Positions 46,596 to 56,247 of a stretch of DNA of 56,247 nt are shown here, piece by piece (within the stretch, counting starts at the first letter, position 1; every line of letters starts with the position of its first letter). Location of the stretch: positions 1 to 56,247 of the forward strand of contig BBXU01000171.1 of the NCBI GenBank assembly GCA_001598975.1. Reading direction: 5' to 3'. The notes under the pieces are model-generated. The model saw only the letters and a list, made by a program, of their open reading frames with translations. It was not told the origin of the DNA and ran no database searches. Made by a program: the position numbers and the translations under genes. Origin of the DNA: Parachlorella kessleri (taxonomy: Eukaryota; Chlorophyta; Trebouxiophyceae; Chlorellales; Chlorellaceae).

Positions 46596-48803
46596 ATGGC
46601 TGGGACTCCACAAAGGTCGAAGGCTATCAGGGTTCGCACCATGACTGCTGTGCAGTCCAACGCAGCTGGCATGGCCACCATAGCTGCTGCGGCAGCGGCC
46701 TTGGCCTTTAACCCTGCGGAAGCCTTGCTGGGTGGGTAAAGCTGGTCTAGTGTCACAGGGCAGACCTGGACCTGGGTCTCCTGACGAAGCAGCCCACTGA
46801 GGTGTAGGTAGGCCTGTTGACCGTACCACCGTCACAGCCCAATTTGAAAAGCATTTCCCCATGTAAATGCAGGTGGGTTAACGATAGGTGTTCTGGCCAG
46901 CTCAAAGTTTGCCATCACAGGCCGGCTTCTAGGCATTTCTGGCATAGTGAGAGGCCTGGTCAACGGCAGCGCTCAGGCTTGGCGCGTCGCTTTTGTGGCG
47001 GGCATTGTAGCCGGCGGCTTTGCGCTGCAGCTTCTCCTGCCCTCCGCTTTTGAGACCCTGCCTGCTGCGTATACCATCCAGCGGGCAGTGCTAGCTGGGC
47101 TGCTGGTTGGCATCGGCGCGGCCATGGGCTCAGGCTACACGTCAGGTACGGAAGAATTAGACGCAACTAGTGGCGTTACTGCGGCACAGCCCACTCAAGG
47201 ACTTTATCCTGATACCAGGATGTGCTTGTGAGCTTCATTTGCAGGTGGCAATGTGCAGTTTGACTAACCCAGGACCAGGACAGGCAGCAGAGAGGCAGGC
47301 ATCCTGTGCTCCGTCCCTAGGCCAAACTCTCACGCCGTGCCATGCAGGGCATGGCGTCTGCGGCATCTCCCGTCTGTCACCGCGCTCCTTGGTAGCCACG
47401 CCGACATTCATGGCCAGCGCGGTGCTGGCAGCCTACGCCTTCCGGACTGGCAGCGTCCTGGGTTTGCCGGCGGGCGTAGCCCCCGTCACCACGGCAGCAG
47501 CCAGTGCAGGGGCTACCCGCTTTGCGGCTGGCCTGCTGGCAGTGGCCGTGCTCTCCATGCTGGGCTTGGCCACTGCTGGCAAGGGGCTCACTAGCCAGGC
47601 CTTTGCTGCTACCCCTGTCAGGCTGCGGAAGGAGCTGGCAGGCGCTGAGGTGAGGGAAAGTTGAACTAGGTAGTGTCTTGGTGCCCACGCCACATGAGGG
47701 AAGTAGATGCATGCCTTGAGGTGTAGGTACAAGTACAGTCGTAGGTTTTATCATAGAGATAGAGTAGGTTTTATCAAAGAGATAGGGCATCTCCCTGGTC
47801 TTTTGTTACATTGCGCAGGCAAACATGCATTGACGCCATCCTGGTTTGGTCCATGGCAGCTGGTCGATGGGCTTTACTGTGCAGTGCGTGAAGGGCTGCC
47901 ATGCAGCTGCAGCTAGCTGTGCCTCCTTTGTTGAAGATCCTCTGCTGCATTTGCAGGAGCTGGAAGAAACGTCCATCTCGGACTCTCCTCCCCAGGAGTC
48001 TGAGGCAGCACAGAAGCTGGCTTCGCTTGCTGTCTTCACCGAGCTGCTGGTGGGGCTCCTCTTTGCCTTGGGGCTTGGTGTGTCGGGCCTGACCAAACCC
48101 AGCAAGATCGTGGCCTTTGTAAGCGTATTGGCAGGTGAGAACACACAGCTGACTTTGCGGCCCCGCTGGAAGGCGCACAGAACCCTAGACAAGGCATGCG
48201 GTAGTGAGCTGCCTGACGTGCATACCACAGTCACTTTGTGGTCCTCCTGGACAAACTGGCCGGGCCCCCGCCTGTCTCAGCTGCTGAGTGGGCGCATCTG
48301 GGGTTGCTGAAAGATCCGACGGGGTGCCCTGCTCTTGCAGGCACATTTGATCCCACCCTCCTGCTGGTAATGGGTGGAGCGTGGCTGGTGTCCATACCTG
48401 CCTTTCAGGCCATGCTGCGATCCAGCCTCATTCAGAGGCCCGTCTGCGCACCTTCGTTTGATCTGCCCAGCAAGACCCAAGTAGACCAACAACTGGTGCT
48501 CGGTTCGCTCTTGTTTGGAGCAGGTGGGTTGGGCCAGCCACGGGAGGACTTGTTTGCCGATCTCTGGTACCTTGCCTGTCGGCCACTGTTCCTACATTGC
48601 GGAGGGCATCTATCCTATGCAGGTTGACTGGAATAGCTGTGATGCTTGCAGGCTGGGGGATTGGCGGGATCTGCCCAGGACCTGCCTTGGTGACCCTGGC
48701 CACCCTCCAACCACAGGTGTTGGTCTTTGCAGCCTCCATGGTGGCTGGCATGAGGCTGGAGGGTCCCGTGACAAAGACACTCTTTTCCTCAGCTACTAGT
48801 TAA
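46596..48803 (+). CDS. YeeE/YedE-family sulfur-compound transporter, two-half membrane protein
   Basis: Six exons: 46596-46731, 46873-47145, 47348-47649, 47957-48134, 48341-48523, 48652-48803; phases agree, 407 aa, stop TAA. Two related halves each carry a YeeE signature. The first is [20 protein letters not shown] followed by [10 protein letters not shown]; the second is [20 protein letters not shown]. Eight or nine hydrophobic helices are visible. An acidic loop ([17 protein letters not shown], quoted in part) links the halves. Bacterial relatives take up thiosulfate using conserved cysteines, and some YedE proteins have been linked to selenium. Here the residue before TSGHG is Tyr where bacterial members commonly have Cys, while Cys remains in GVCG and GICPG. 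The Arg/Ala-rich N-terminus could be a plastid or mitochondrial signal. An alternative acceptor in intron 5 would add [10 protein letters not shown] but breaks phase. Confidence 0.88.
47743..47787. repeat. Short imperfect tandem duplication in an intron
   Basis: Two roughly 22-bp copies of GTAGGTTTTATCANAGAGATAG lie side by side in the third-to-fourth exon intron of the YeeE/YedE-like gene, differing at one base. Confidence 0.85.
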
Positions 48804-49105
48804 TACAATACCTGAGTTTCTGCTGGAGTGGCAGTCAATGGGCAACTGCTATGCGGCATTGCAAACTAATACTTCATCTTTCCTTCACTGTGTCAAATGC
48901 AGTGTCTAGGTTGATTGACTGCTGGGGTATACGCGTTTTGGAACTTTGTTACTGTTAAGGGATCTGTACTTTGACTGCCTAGCGAGCTTGCATATCAGCT
49001 GATCTGCTTATGCATAAACCCTTGTCATGCAAAGACATGAATAGTTTAGAAATACCCTTCTCCCTGACTGTTGAGCATATGATACATGCAACCTAAAGGT
49101 CACCA
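48804..49105. other. Tail-to-tail spacer between the YeeE-like and CAP-G2 genes
   Basis: About 300 bp, A+T rich, between two stop codons and expected to hold both 3' UTRs. No feature was seen. Confidence 0.5.
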
Positions 49106-52100
49106 TCACACTGCTCCAAAGGTCACACGCGGCGCCGGCGGGAACAGTGCCCCTAGCTTGTGGTGCAGCAGGGCCTGCGCTGAGCCTGCCTCCAAACGTG
49201 ATGCTGGTAGGCCATTCACTGCCGCCTTGAGCACCCGCAGATGCTGGATGGCTGCACTATATGTGTCAGCACCTGCCCGGCTCTTGCCACGAGTAGTCAC
49301 CCCTACATAAGCATGCAGCCACCTCTTGTCCACAGAGCCATGGACCGCTGGTCCCCACACAGGCACAGGCATCAACAGGCTGCATCAAGGCGCCAAATCG
49401 CCTCTTCTCAATGCAAGTAGTGCTGCTGGAGCCAGCCGCCCCCTCACCTTTGAAACCAAGCATGATGGTCAGCTCCAAGGCACCCATAGCGGACACAGCG
49501 GCCCCTTCCTCAAAGGTGTGCCGTGCTAAGCCTGCCGCACACCCTGCTAGTGGCTCCTGGATCTGTGCAAGATAAGAGGATGAAGCAGCTGTGAGAGAGG
49601 GAGGACACTGTTGGCAACTGCGGACAAGAGGGTAAGCTGCAAGCTGCACTACAATGAGGACAAAGCATACCTTGCAGCCAGCCCAGCCGGTTAAGAGCGA
49701 CCTTCCTGTTTGCACTACCTGCTTCTGTTTATGTTTGTGTTTTGCTGTCCTTGCACCAGAGGTGATACTTTTTCCTTGCTGCAAGTGCATCAGGTCTCTT
49801 TAGATGGCACATTAGACCTCTTTCAGACCGCTTTCAAACCAATGACCTACCTTGGCAGATTTTGCAGCCGCCAGCAGCACCTTGACCAGGCCATGCTCAG
49901 CATGCTCGCTGACAAAACTCCCCAGCAGCTGCGGAGCTCCCTCAGCCGCCTTCTCTGCCGGCTTTCCCTGCTCGTCCGCTGGCTGGTTAGCCACAGCACC
50001 AGCGTTCTCATCACCCTCTTGCTCGTCGTCAAGTGCAGCAGCAGCTGGCTCTACAGCCGCTGCCACCGCAGGCACCTGGTCGAAGTCAATGCCCCGTCCC
50101 AGGAGCCTGGCCACTGGTTGGAGCCAGCCGCTGCTGAGAGCACCCTCAGCCCGGCAGCTACCAGCCATGCCGCAGAGCCCTGCTAGCAGTGAGGCCATGC
50201 CTGGCTTCAGGGCTGCTGTGACCAGCGCTCCTCCGTGCTCCTGGCAGCCCAAGGCTAGAAGGTCACCCACCAAGGCTTCTACAGACCCTCCTGCCTCTGC
50301 CGCTGCCACATCACCTTGTTGGCCGGTTCCAGACCCTGTCAATCGTGAAGCCTGCCCTGACTCCGACCCCGATGGCTGTTGCTGGGGTCCCTGCTGAGCA
50401 TGCTGCGCCTGCTGCAGCACAGAGTCCAGATCCCGCGTGGTGCTGCGCCCCTGCTTGGTAGTCATTGCCAGGTTGCGAACCAGGCGAGCCACATTGGCCA
50501 CCGCTGCCATCACCAACCCATCAGTGACGGCTGCCTCACTTCTACTGGCAGTGTCTGCTGCTGGTGCAGCTGCAGCCACGCCTCCCAACAGGGCCACATA
50601 CCGCTGGGCCACAGCGCAGGCAGCGTGGGCCATAGGCATGCCTCCAGGGGGTGCCCAGCTGAGCACTTGGACCCTTGCAGCCTCGCTCAGGAGCGCCACG
50701 CAGGCTTGGACAGTGGCCAAGGCCTCCTTGACTGCGGGGGCCTGGGGTAGCTGTTCTGCAGGGACGGCTGCCTTCTTCTTCTTGCTGACTTTGCTGCGCT
50801 TTGCATCTGGGCCTGGGCGTGACACCTACAACAAAGTATATGGGCGTTGAAGGAGGCGTGCTTCTTGGTACCCTACAACCGCCACCACCAAATATATTCC
50901 GACATCTCAGCAGGCAGCCTGCCTGCTCCTTAGTGACAGCTTGGCAAGCCACGCACCAGTGCTTGCAGGAGGGCAGCAGCGTCCAGTCTGGCCAGGTGCT
51001 GGACCAGCACACCCGCAAACTCCACTGCCTGCTGGATGCACTCAGCTGCCTGGCTCATCATCGAAGCGCTGCATCAACAAGAAAGCACACGCCCTGTTAG
51101 GATCCTGTCTTGGCAGGGACTCATGGGGCCCGGAGCAGGCCATGGGCCTGGCGCAGCCAAAGTAGTCCCACTGTCCAAAGTCAAGGTATTACCCAAACAG
51201 ATGTAAGCCATCCAGTTGCATCTACCCAAGGTGCAAAGGTAGCAGCACCATGGTGCAAGTGGGGATAGGCCGCGCAAAGTGCGTCACCTTGTGATTCCAG
51301 CAGCTGGCATTGCACCAGCTCCCTTAGCCAGGGACTGCCCATTAAGGAACAGATGGAGGCAGCCCTTGAGGTACACCACCACTGCGGTGCTGGCGCCAGT
51401 GCCACCCTCCGGTAAACTGGAGTTGCCGGCTAAAGCCTGCATTCAACAGAGCCACGGTAAGGATTGTCATCATTTGGCAAAGTGGAACAGTGTCAAGCAA
51501 GCTGCCCAGCATGCCTCGCCATTGGCAATGCCAGCGTATTTCACTCCAGGGTATAACAGCAGGGGCACTGCCGTAGGTACCTTACCAGGCTTCTCTATCA
51601 AGAGCTGCCATCCCGGGCCAACAATGTAAGCACAGGACCCCACAGACTCGCCAAAAAAGCTGCATTCCTACCTCCTTCAGCGCTTCAATAGCGTCCCGCA
51701 GTGCCAGCTCCATGTAGGGCAGCAGGCGGGCCAGCACCCCCGAGGCCAACAGCTGGGCCCTAGGCTCTTCAAGCTCCAATAGCAGTCCCAGGCACCTGCA
51801 AGTATGACACCACTTGTGGCTGGCCAGCAGCTTCATGTGTTCGCAAACCCCCTCCATGGGCGACACTTGCAGCAGCTGATGCAGCACCATGTCTCAGCAG
51901 GCGGCGATCTTGAATGTAACTGCCCTTAGTCATGTCTTAAATGATGCTCAAAAGGCATGGAAGCCATGTCCACATCTTGTCGGTCTGCTAGAGTGAGCCA
52001 CCCTGTGGCAGACTGGAGCACTCTGGAGGAATAGCAGTGTGAGCAACCCACTTCAGCTGGCCGAGATGCATACCGACCTCAGGGCCAGATTCTCGCCCAT

Positions 52101-55100
52101 CCCGCTGCTCATCCTGGCGTCACAGTCATCGCAGAACCAGTCACCCTCAGGCACCTCTGCAAGGACAAAGGAGAGGGGGATTGCCACAAATACCAGGGTT
52201 AATTGTGTAAAACCGTGCTGCCGCCCCATGCATGGCATAATTTTGGACACAGCAAACATGAGGAGCCCGCCTTGAAGCTTACATGGCCCCCCAGCTGGAA
52301 CACCACTGTTGAGATGCTTTTGGCCCCATGCGCAGCAGGACTGAGCCTTGCACCCATCCAATCTATTGTTGGCAGCAGTGCCACTGCCTCAGGCAAAAAT
52401 GCACCCCATAATACTTCAACTTCAACAACGACACCCCATACACCAACTTGCCTGTGAGGGGTGGGTCCAGGCAGCCCATGTGGAAGGCGGCATCACAGTT
52501 GTCGCACAGCAGCATCTCGCCAGCACCGGTCCTGGATCCGCACTCCTCACAGGCCAGACTCTCGTCCACCTCGCCTAACTCCTCCTCCTCCTCTTCATCC
52601 ACCTTGGCTGCTGCGGCACAGACAGTGGGGCAGAGAGCTGGACACACCAGTAGACTCCCCATTAGGTCTCTCAGAAAAAGCTTGCAGTCGCCAATACGTG
52701 CAGTGAGGGGAGCCCCATGTACACAGAGATGCTCAGCGTACCTCCCTGTCATACTTTTATACGATGCACAGAAACCTTGCCAGCAAAGCCGCCCCACCTT
52801 TCTTGCTGGCTTTCTTCTTTCCCGCCGGCTTTGCTGCAGCCTCAGCCTTCTTGCCACCCTGCTTGGCTCTCCGCCCGTGCCTAGCCTCCTCCTTCTCGCC
52901 TTCCTCAGCGCCAGGTTTGGCAGCAGCTGTCGCAGTATGCTGAGTTTCAAGGTGGTGGCAGAGGCCCTCCAGTACCTCCTTTGGATCTCCACCGAGCGAG
53001 GTGACCACCACTTGCAGCAGGCGGTCCCGCGATGCGCCGGCACAGATGCACTCCACAGCACCTTGCAGCTCTCTGGCCTGCTCAGGGCCACCTGCTGCTG
53101 CTGAGTAGCCGCCAGCCAACAGCTGCTTCAGGCACCTGCGTCAAGTGGTTGGGCGAGCAGGGCATGGGGCGCAGCAGGATGCCTAGCAAGCGATTCAGTT
53201 TGCTTGCTCACGGCCGGCCCACGTGAAGGGCCCCCCACCGCTGCTGCACACAGCAGCATTTACTAAAATTTCATGAGCCATTAGCAAGCACCACGACTCT
53301 TGCTTAACTGCGCACCTGCCCCTGACTTCAGCTGAGGCATCCAGAGCTGGGAAGGCGGCCGCCATAGCCATCACGGCCCGCCTGGCCGCCGCAGTTGGGC
53401 ACCGCTCGAGCAGCCGCACAAGCGTGCCGCTGAGGAACAGGTTGTTGCCGATGCCCTCCTCGCACCGGCCTGCTGCCACTAGCGCTGCCAGGCCACAGAC
53501 CAGGGCACAGACGCCATGCAGGATGGCCTCCCAGGACGCTGGAGACTCGGAGACCTGAAGGCGCAGAAGCAGGTGCCAGGGTGCGGGGCAGCCAGCTGGA
53601 CTCCATCTACAACCTGCCTTCCTGGACCGGCAAAATTCAGGGATCAGGGATGCGGCTGACCAGCTGCATAATAGTGCGGGTCTTTCAACACAGGTAGCCG
53701 GCTTTGGTGATTCCATGGAAGCAAACTGTTGAGGCATGCTGATGGAAGATTTAGCCAGCCAAGTCTGTCTTCAGCCCACCCACCTCCTCCTCCCTCTCCT
53801 CCTCATTGCCGGGTTCAGTGCCAGCAGGCTGGGCCTTCTTGCGCTTGCTTCTGCCTTTCTTACTACCCTTGCCAGCGCCTGCCTCGCCGCCATTGGTGAT
53901 AGAGGGCACAACAGCAGCCGCCGCAGCCGCAGTGATGGGAACATCATGCAGATGTGTTCTGAGCTCTTTTATAAGCCCTACTATCTGGCTCTCGTGCACA
54001 GGAGGTCCTGCGGGCACGAGACAATACCCTGGGATTAAGAATTTAATTCATAATCTAGAATGATCTTCCTGCTGAGCATCGCAGCTCTCAACTGATGGCG
54101 ACTAGGCAGTGTGCAGAGATCACTTACGACTATGTGAGAACACAATGTGCTGTTTCCAGCAGGAAAGCCGCTCACCTGCAGCTGTCACCACGACATCGCC
54201 TCCAGCCTGCTGGTAGGTCCCAGCCAGGAACTGGCAAAAGGCGCGGCCTGCGCCTGGGCTGTTGCGTAGCAGAGCTGCTAGCGTCGCGGCCCCTGCCTCA
54301 GGGTTAGGGAAGAAGGTGGGCAGCAGCAGCCGTTGGACGCGCTCTGACACTGCTGCAGTGTCCTGTGCCAGGATGTCCAGCAGCTTCTCCACTGGCACAA
54401 CATCGTAGAAAGGCAGCGCCTCAATGCCCCTGCAGGCATGCAAGCCTCAGCTACTCAGCCAGGCCGTCTCTCCTCAATTTCGCAGCTGCAGGCAGCCCCA
54501 AAAAGAGAAAGCAATAAACCAAACATTGCAGCCTGGCACTTACACTTCAGGTTGTGGAGCGGATGTCCATCTGTTGCTTTGTCGTATCACACCAAGATGT
54601 GGGAGGGTTGATGCGGTGCCCACCTGAGCGCCAGTAGCAGGTCTGCCATAGCCGTTCGGACCCTGGTGGCAGAGTCAAACAGCAGCGGCTCTAGCTGAGG
54701 CAGCACCATTTTTAGCAGCGGGTGGGCAAGTGAGTTGTCCACCAGGGTGGCCAGGCCCTCCGGCACCGAGGCCCTCACACTTGGGCTGGTGGAGTCGAAA
54801 GCCAGCTCGCCTGCAGGAAGGCCATGGTGAAGGGGGCATTCTGCCAAAGTTTAGGTCAGAACAGGCAGTGGGGCCCTTTGGCGTTTCAAAGCTGTACTGG
54901 GGACTTTGCTTTCAGCTGAGGCTTTCGTTTCATGGCATGAAACTCAAGCACATGCTAGCTGGGAGCAGCCTAAGCTGGGAGAAGAGGTATGCTCACCTGC
55001 CATGAGTTTCATGTAGCCGGCAGTGATGGTGCCAGGGATGAGCTCCCAATACTCGTTGAGCACACGGCAGACGCCCGCCACAGCCGCCGCCCGCACCTCG

Positions 55101-56247
55101 GGCACCACGTCTTTCAGCAGGCTGGTTAGGTGGGCAAACTGGTCGGCCAAGCGCTTGTCAGTATCCTGGTTGGACTCATCAGGGTCCTGCGACAAGGTCA
55201 GACGCCCACATGGTGCCTGATGTAGCTGCGAGGACCACCGTTGGCCAAGGGTCAGAGGCCAACAGACTGGTTGTTGCCTGATCTGTAGAGAGCAATGACC
55301 ACCGCACGCACGGGATGGGGATACACTGGCTGTGGGGCTGATTGCTAGGCTAGCGTCCCTCCTGCTGCTGTGAACCTCAACATATCCGCCACCCACCTTC
55401 CTACCCCATCTTAAACATCGCAACCTGTGGACGGTTTGTCATTCGTTACCATCTCATTTCCACTGCTTCCCCTTTCGCCACACACCTACCCGCAGCGGGA
55501 ATGCATCCACCAGCACGTGCAGGGCGTTGCTCCGCACGCCAGGGTTGGCAGCGTGCAGCCTGCGGAAGAGGATGGGCTCATACAGCTCCAGCAGCATCTT
55601 GTCCACCCCGGGCTGGTGCTTCTGGCAGTGCAGCCCGCGCAGCACGCGGCGCAGCGAGGCGGCCATGGCGGGTGTGCTGGCCAGAATAGCATGCTCCATA
55701 AGGGCCTGGCCGGGACATTGGTGGGTGGGCCAGGTCAGGGTCAAATGCGTCTCGCAATTTATTTAGTAATTTTTCCAGTGTGAGAAGGAACGCGCCTTTC
55801 ACACAACTCGATGAGAACAAACAGAGCGCACCACAGGCATGATTTGTCATGCAGAATGCCATGGCTCTTGTTGTCATGAACACGCCCCAACACGGTCCAG
55901 CTGTACGCACGTTGATCCCTCTCTGAAGGCCCATCAATGTTAGGTCATACCTGGATGCAATTCTGCTGGACATGCAACAAGCAGGCGCCTGTACAGGTGC
56001 TCCAGGCCCTGTAGATGACCTCCCCATATGCATCCAGAACTGCACCGATAGCGATGCAGACGCTGACTTGGGGTAGGGCAATGGCCGGTAGACACGTGCG
56101 AACACTGTTCCATGTAGAGGCTTGATGATGATGCAATGAATGTTATGTTAGACCAGAGGAAAAGGGTAAATACCATGGCTATTTGGGTCTCGTGTTCCGA
56201 TGCACGATATGGGGCTCCCTTGCATGGTGGTATCCCATGGCCGGGGG
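49106..56247 (-). CDS. NCAPG2: Condensin II subunit CAP-G2 with inserted PHD finger (5' truncated by window edge)
   Basis: Exons in sense order: 55951 to 56066 or 56104, 55490-55705, 54997-55186, 54624-54810, 54176-54429, 53784-54007, 53316-53554, 52798-53135, 52452-52610, 52078-52156, 51672 to about 51894, 51288-51436, 50957-51068, 49851-50825, 49448-49562, 49106-49347. HEAT repeats match CAP-G2: LYEPILFRRLHAANPGVRSN, VCRVLNEYWELIPGTI, LAHPLLKMVLPQLEPLLF. After a Lys-rich, acidic linker comes a C4HC3 PHD finger: CEECG, MLLCDNCDAAFHMGC, then WFCDDC. It is split by a GC-AG intron at 52451. Phases chain without a break from the first exon through the PHD, so both parts share one message. The join from 52078 to the 51.9-kb exon does not fit in phase; the 3' part could start a separate gene at its ATG near 51890. 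Role: mitotic chromosome compaction. Confidence 0.82.
52078..52610 (-). other. PHD finger region within the CAP-G2 gene
   Basis: Exons 52452-52610 and 52078-52156 together encode the eight zinc ligands in C4HC3 order: Cys-x2-Cys, Cys-x2-Cys, His-x2-Cys, Cys-x2-Cys. The DPPLT and VPEGDWFC stretches are typical of histone-H3-reading PHD fingers. Acidic residues precede the first Cys and follow a Lys-rich run in the exon upstream (52798-53135). Confidence 0.88.

Noticed and set aside
48620..48651. Alternative exon start in the YeeE-like gene adding [10 protein letters not shown]
   Set aside because: It looks hydrophobic but needs phase 2, while the preceding exon ends in phase 1. The direct join LLFGA-GWGIGG fits the family.
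51998..52008. 11-nt micro-exon to repair the CAP-G2 phase
   Set aside because: It fits arithmetically, but nothing else supports it. It is mentioned only as one solution to the unresolved junction.

Overview
This is nuclear DNA of a green alga, most likely a trebouxiophyte or close chlorophyte. Reasons: GC-rich coding exons with Ala/Gln/Gly tracts; more than 100 short spliceosomal introns with GTGAGT, GTGGGT or GTGCGC donors and TGCAG acceptors; and a plant/algal gene set (ARIA-type ARM-BTB protein, AAAP permease, NADP-malic enzyme, GH9 cellulase). I built every gene model by hand, joining exons only where splice sites and codon phase agree. No tRNA, rRNA, CRISPR array, virus or complete transposon was seen.

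Layout, left to right: (1) 3' end of a membrane-protein gene (+, 1-680). (2) VAMP7/VAMP72-like longin R-SNARE (-, 1758-2865). (3) Exocyst subunit SEC8, 16 exons (-, 3366-11367). (4) GCNA-type SprT protease with acidic SUMO-binding tail and HMG-like end (+, 11606-14275). (5) NADP-malic enzyme (-, 15352-19454). (6) ARM-repeat/BTB protein like ARIA (+, 19806-24952). (7) GH20 beta-hexosaminidase with a large disordered insert (+, 25867-30231). (8) Secreted ShKT-GH9 endoglucanase with an in-frame TAG (-, 30757-34285). (9) AAAP amino-acid permease (+, 35601-39380). (10) COQ8/ADCK UbiB-family protein (-, 39943-44706). (11) Small DUF3253 protein with an in-frame TGA at the family's conserved Cys (+, 44911-45516). 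(12) A possible 64-aa orphan (+, 45697-46101). (13) Two-half YeeE/YedE sulfur transporter (+, 46596-48803). (14) Condensin II CAP-G2 containing a PHD finger (-, 49106 to beyond the right edge).

The genes are packed and alternate in strand. Three head-to-head pairs share short spacers: SEC8/GCNA (238 bp), malic enzyme/ARIA (351 bp) and COQ8/DUF3253 (204 bp). Functions are mostly housekeeping: exocytosis (VAMP, SEC8), chromosome and DNA-protein-crosslink maintenance (CAP-G2, GCNA), carbon and coenzyme Q metabolism (malic enzyme, COQ8), polysaccharide breakdown (GH20, GH9) and transport (AAAP, YeeE).

The observations most worth checking are the TGA-for-Cys codon in the DUF3253 gene (candidate selenocysteine), the PHD finger spliced into CAP-G2, the TAG inside GH9, and four phase-supported GC-AG introns.
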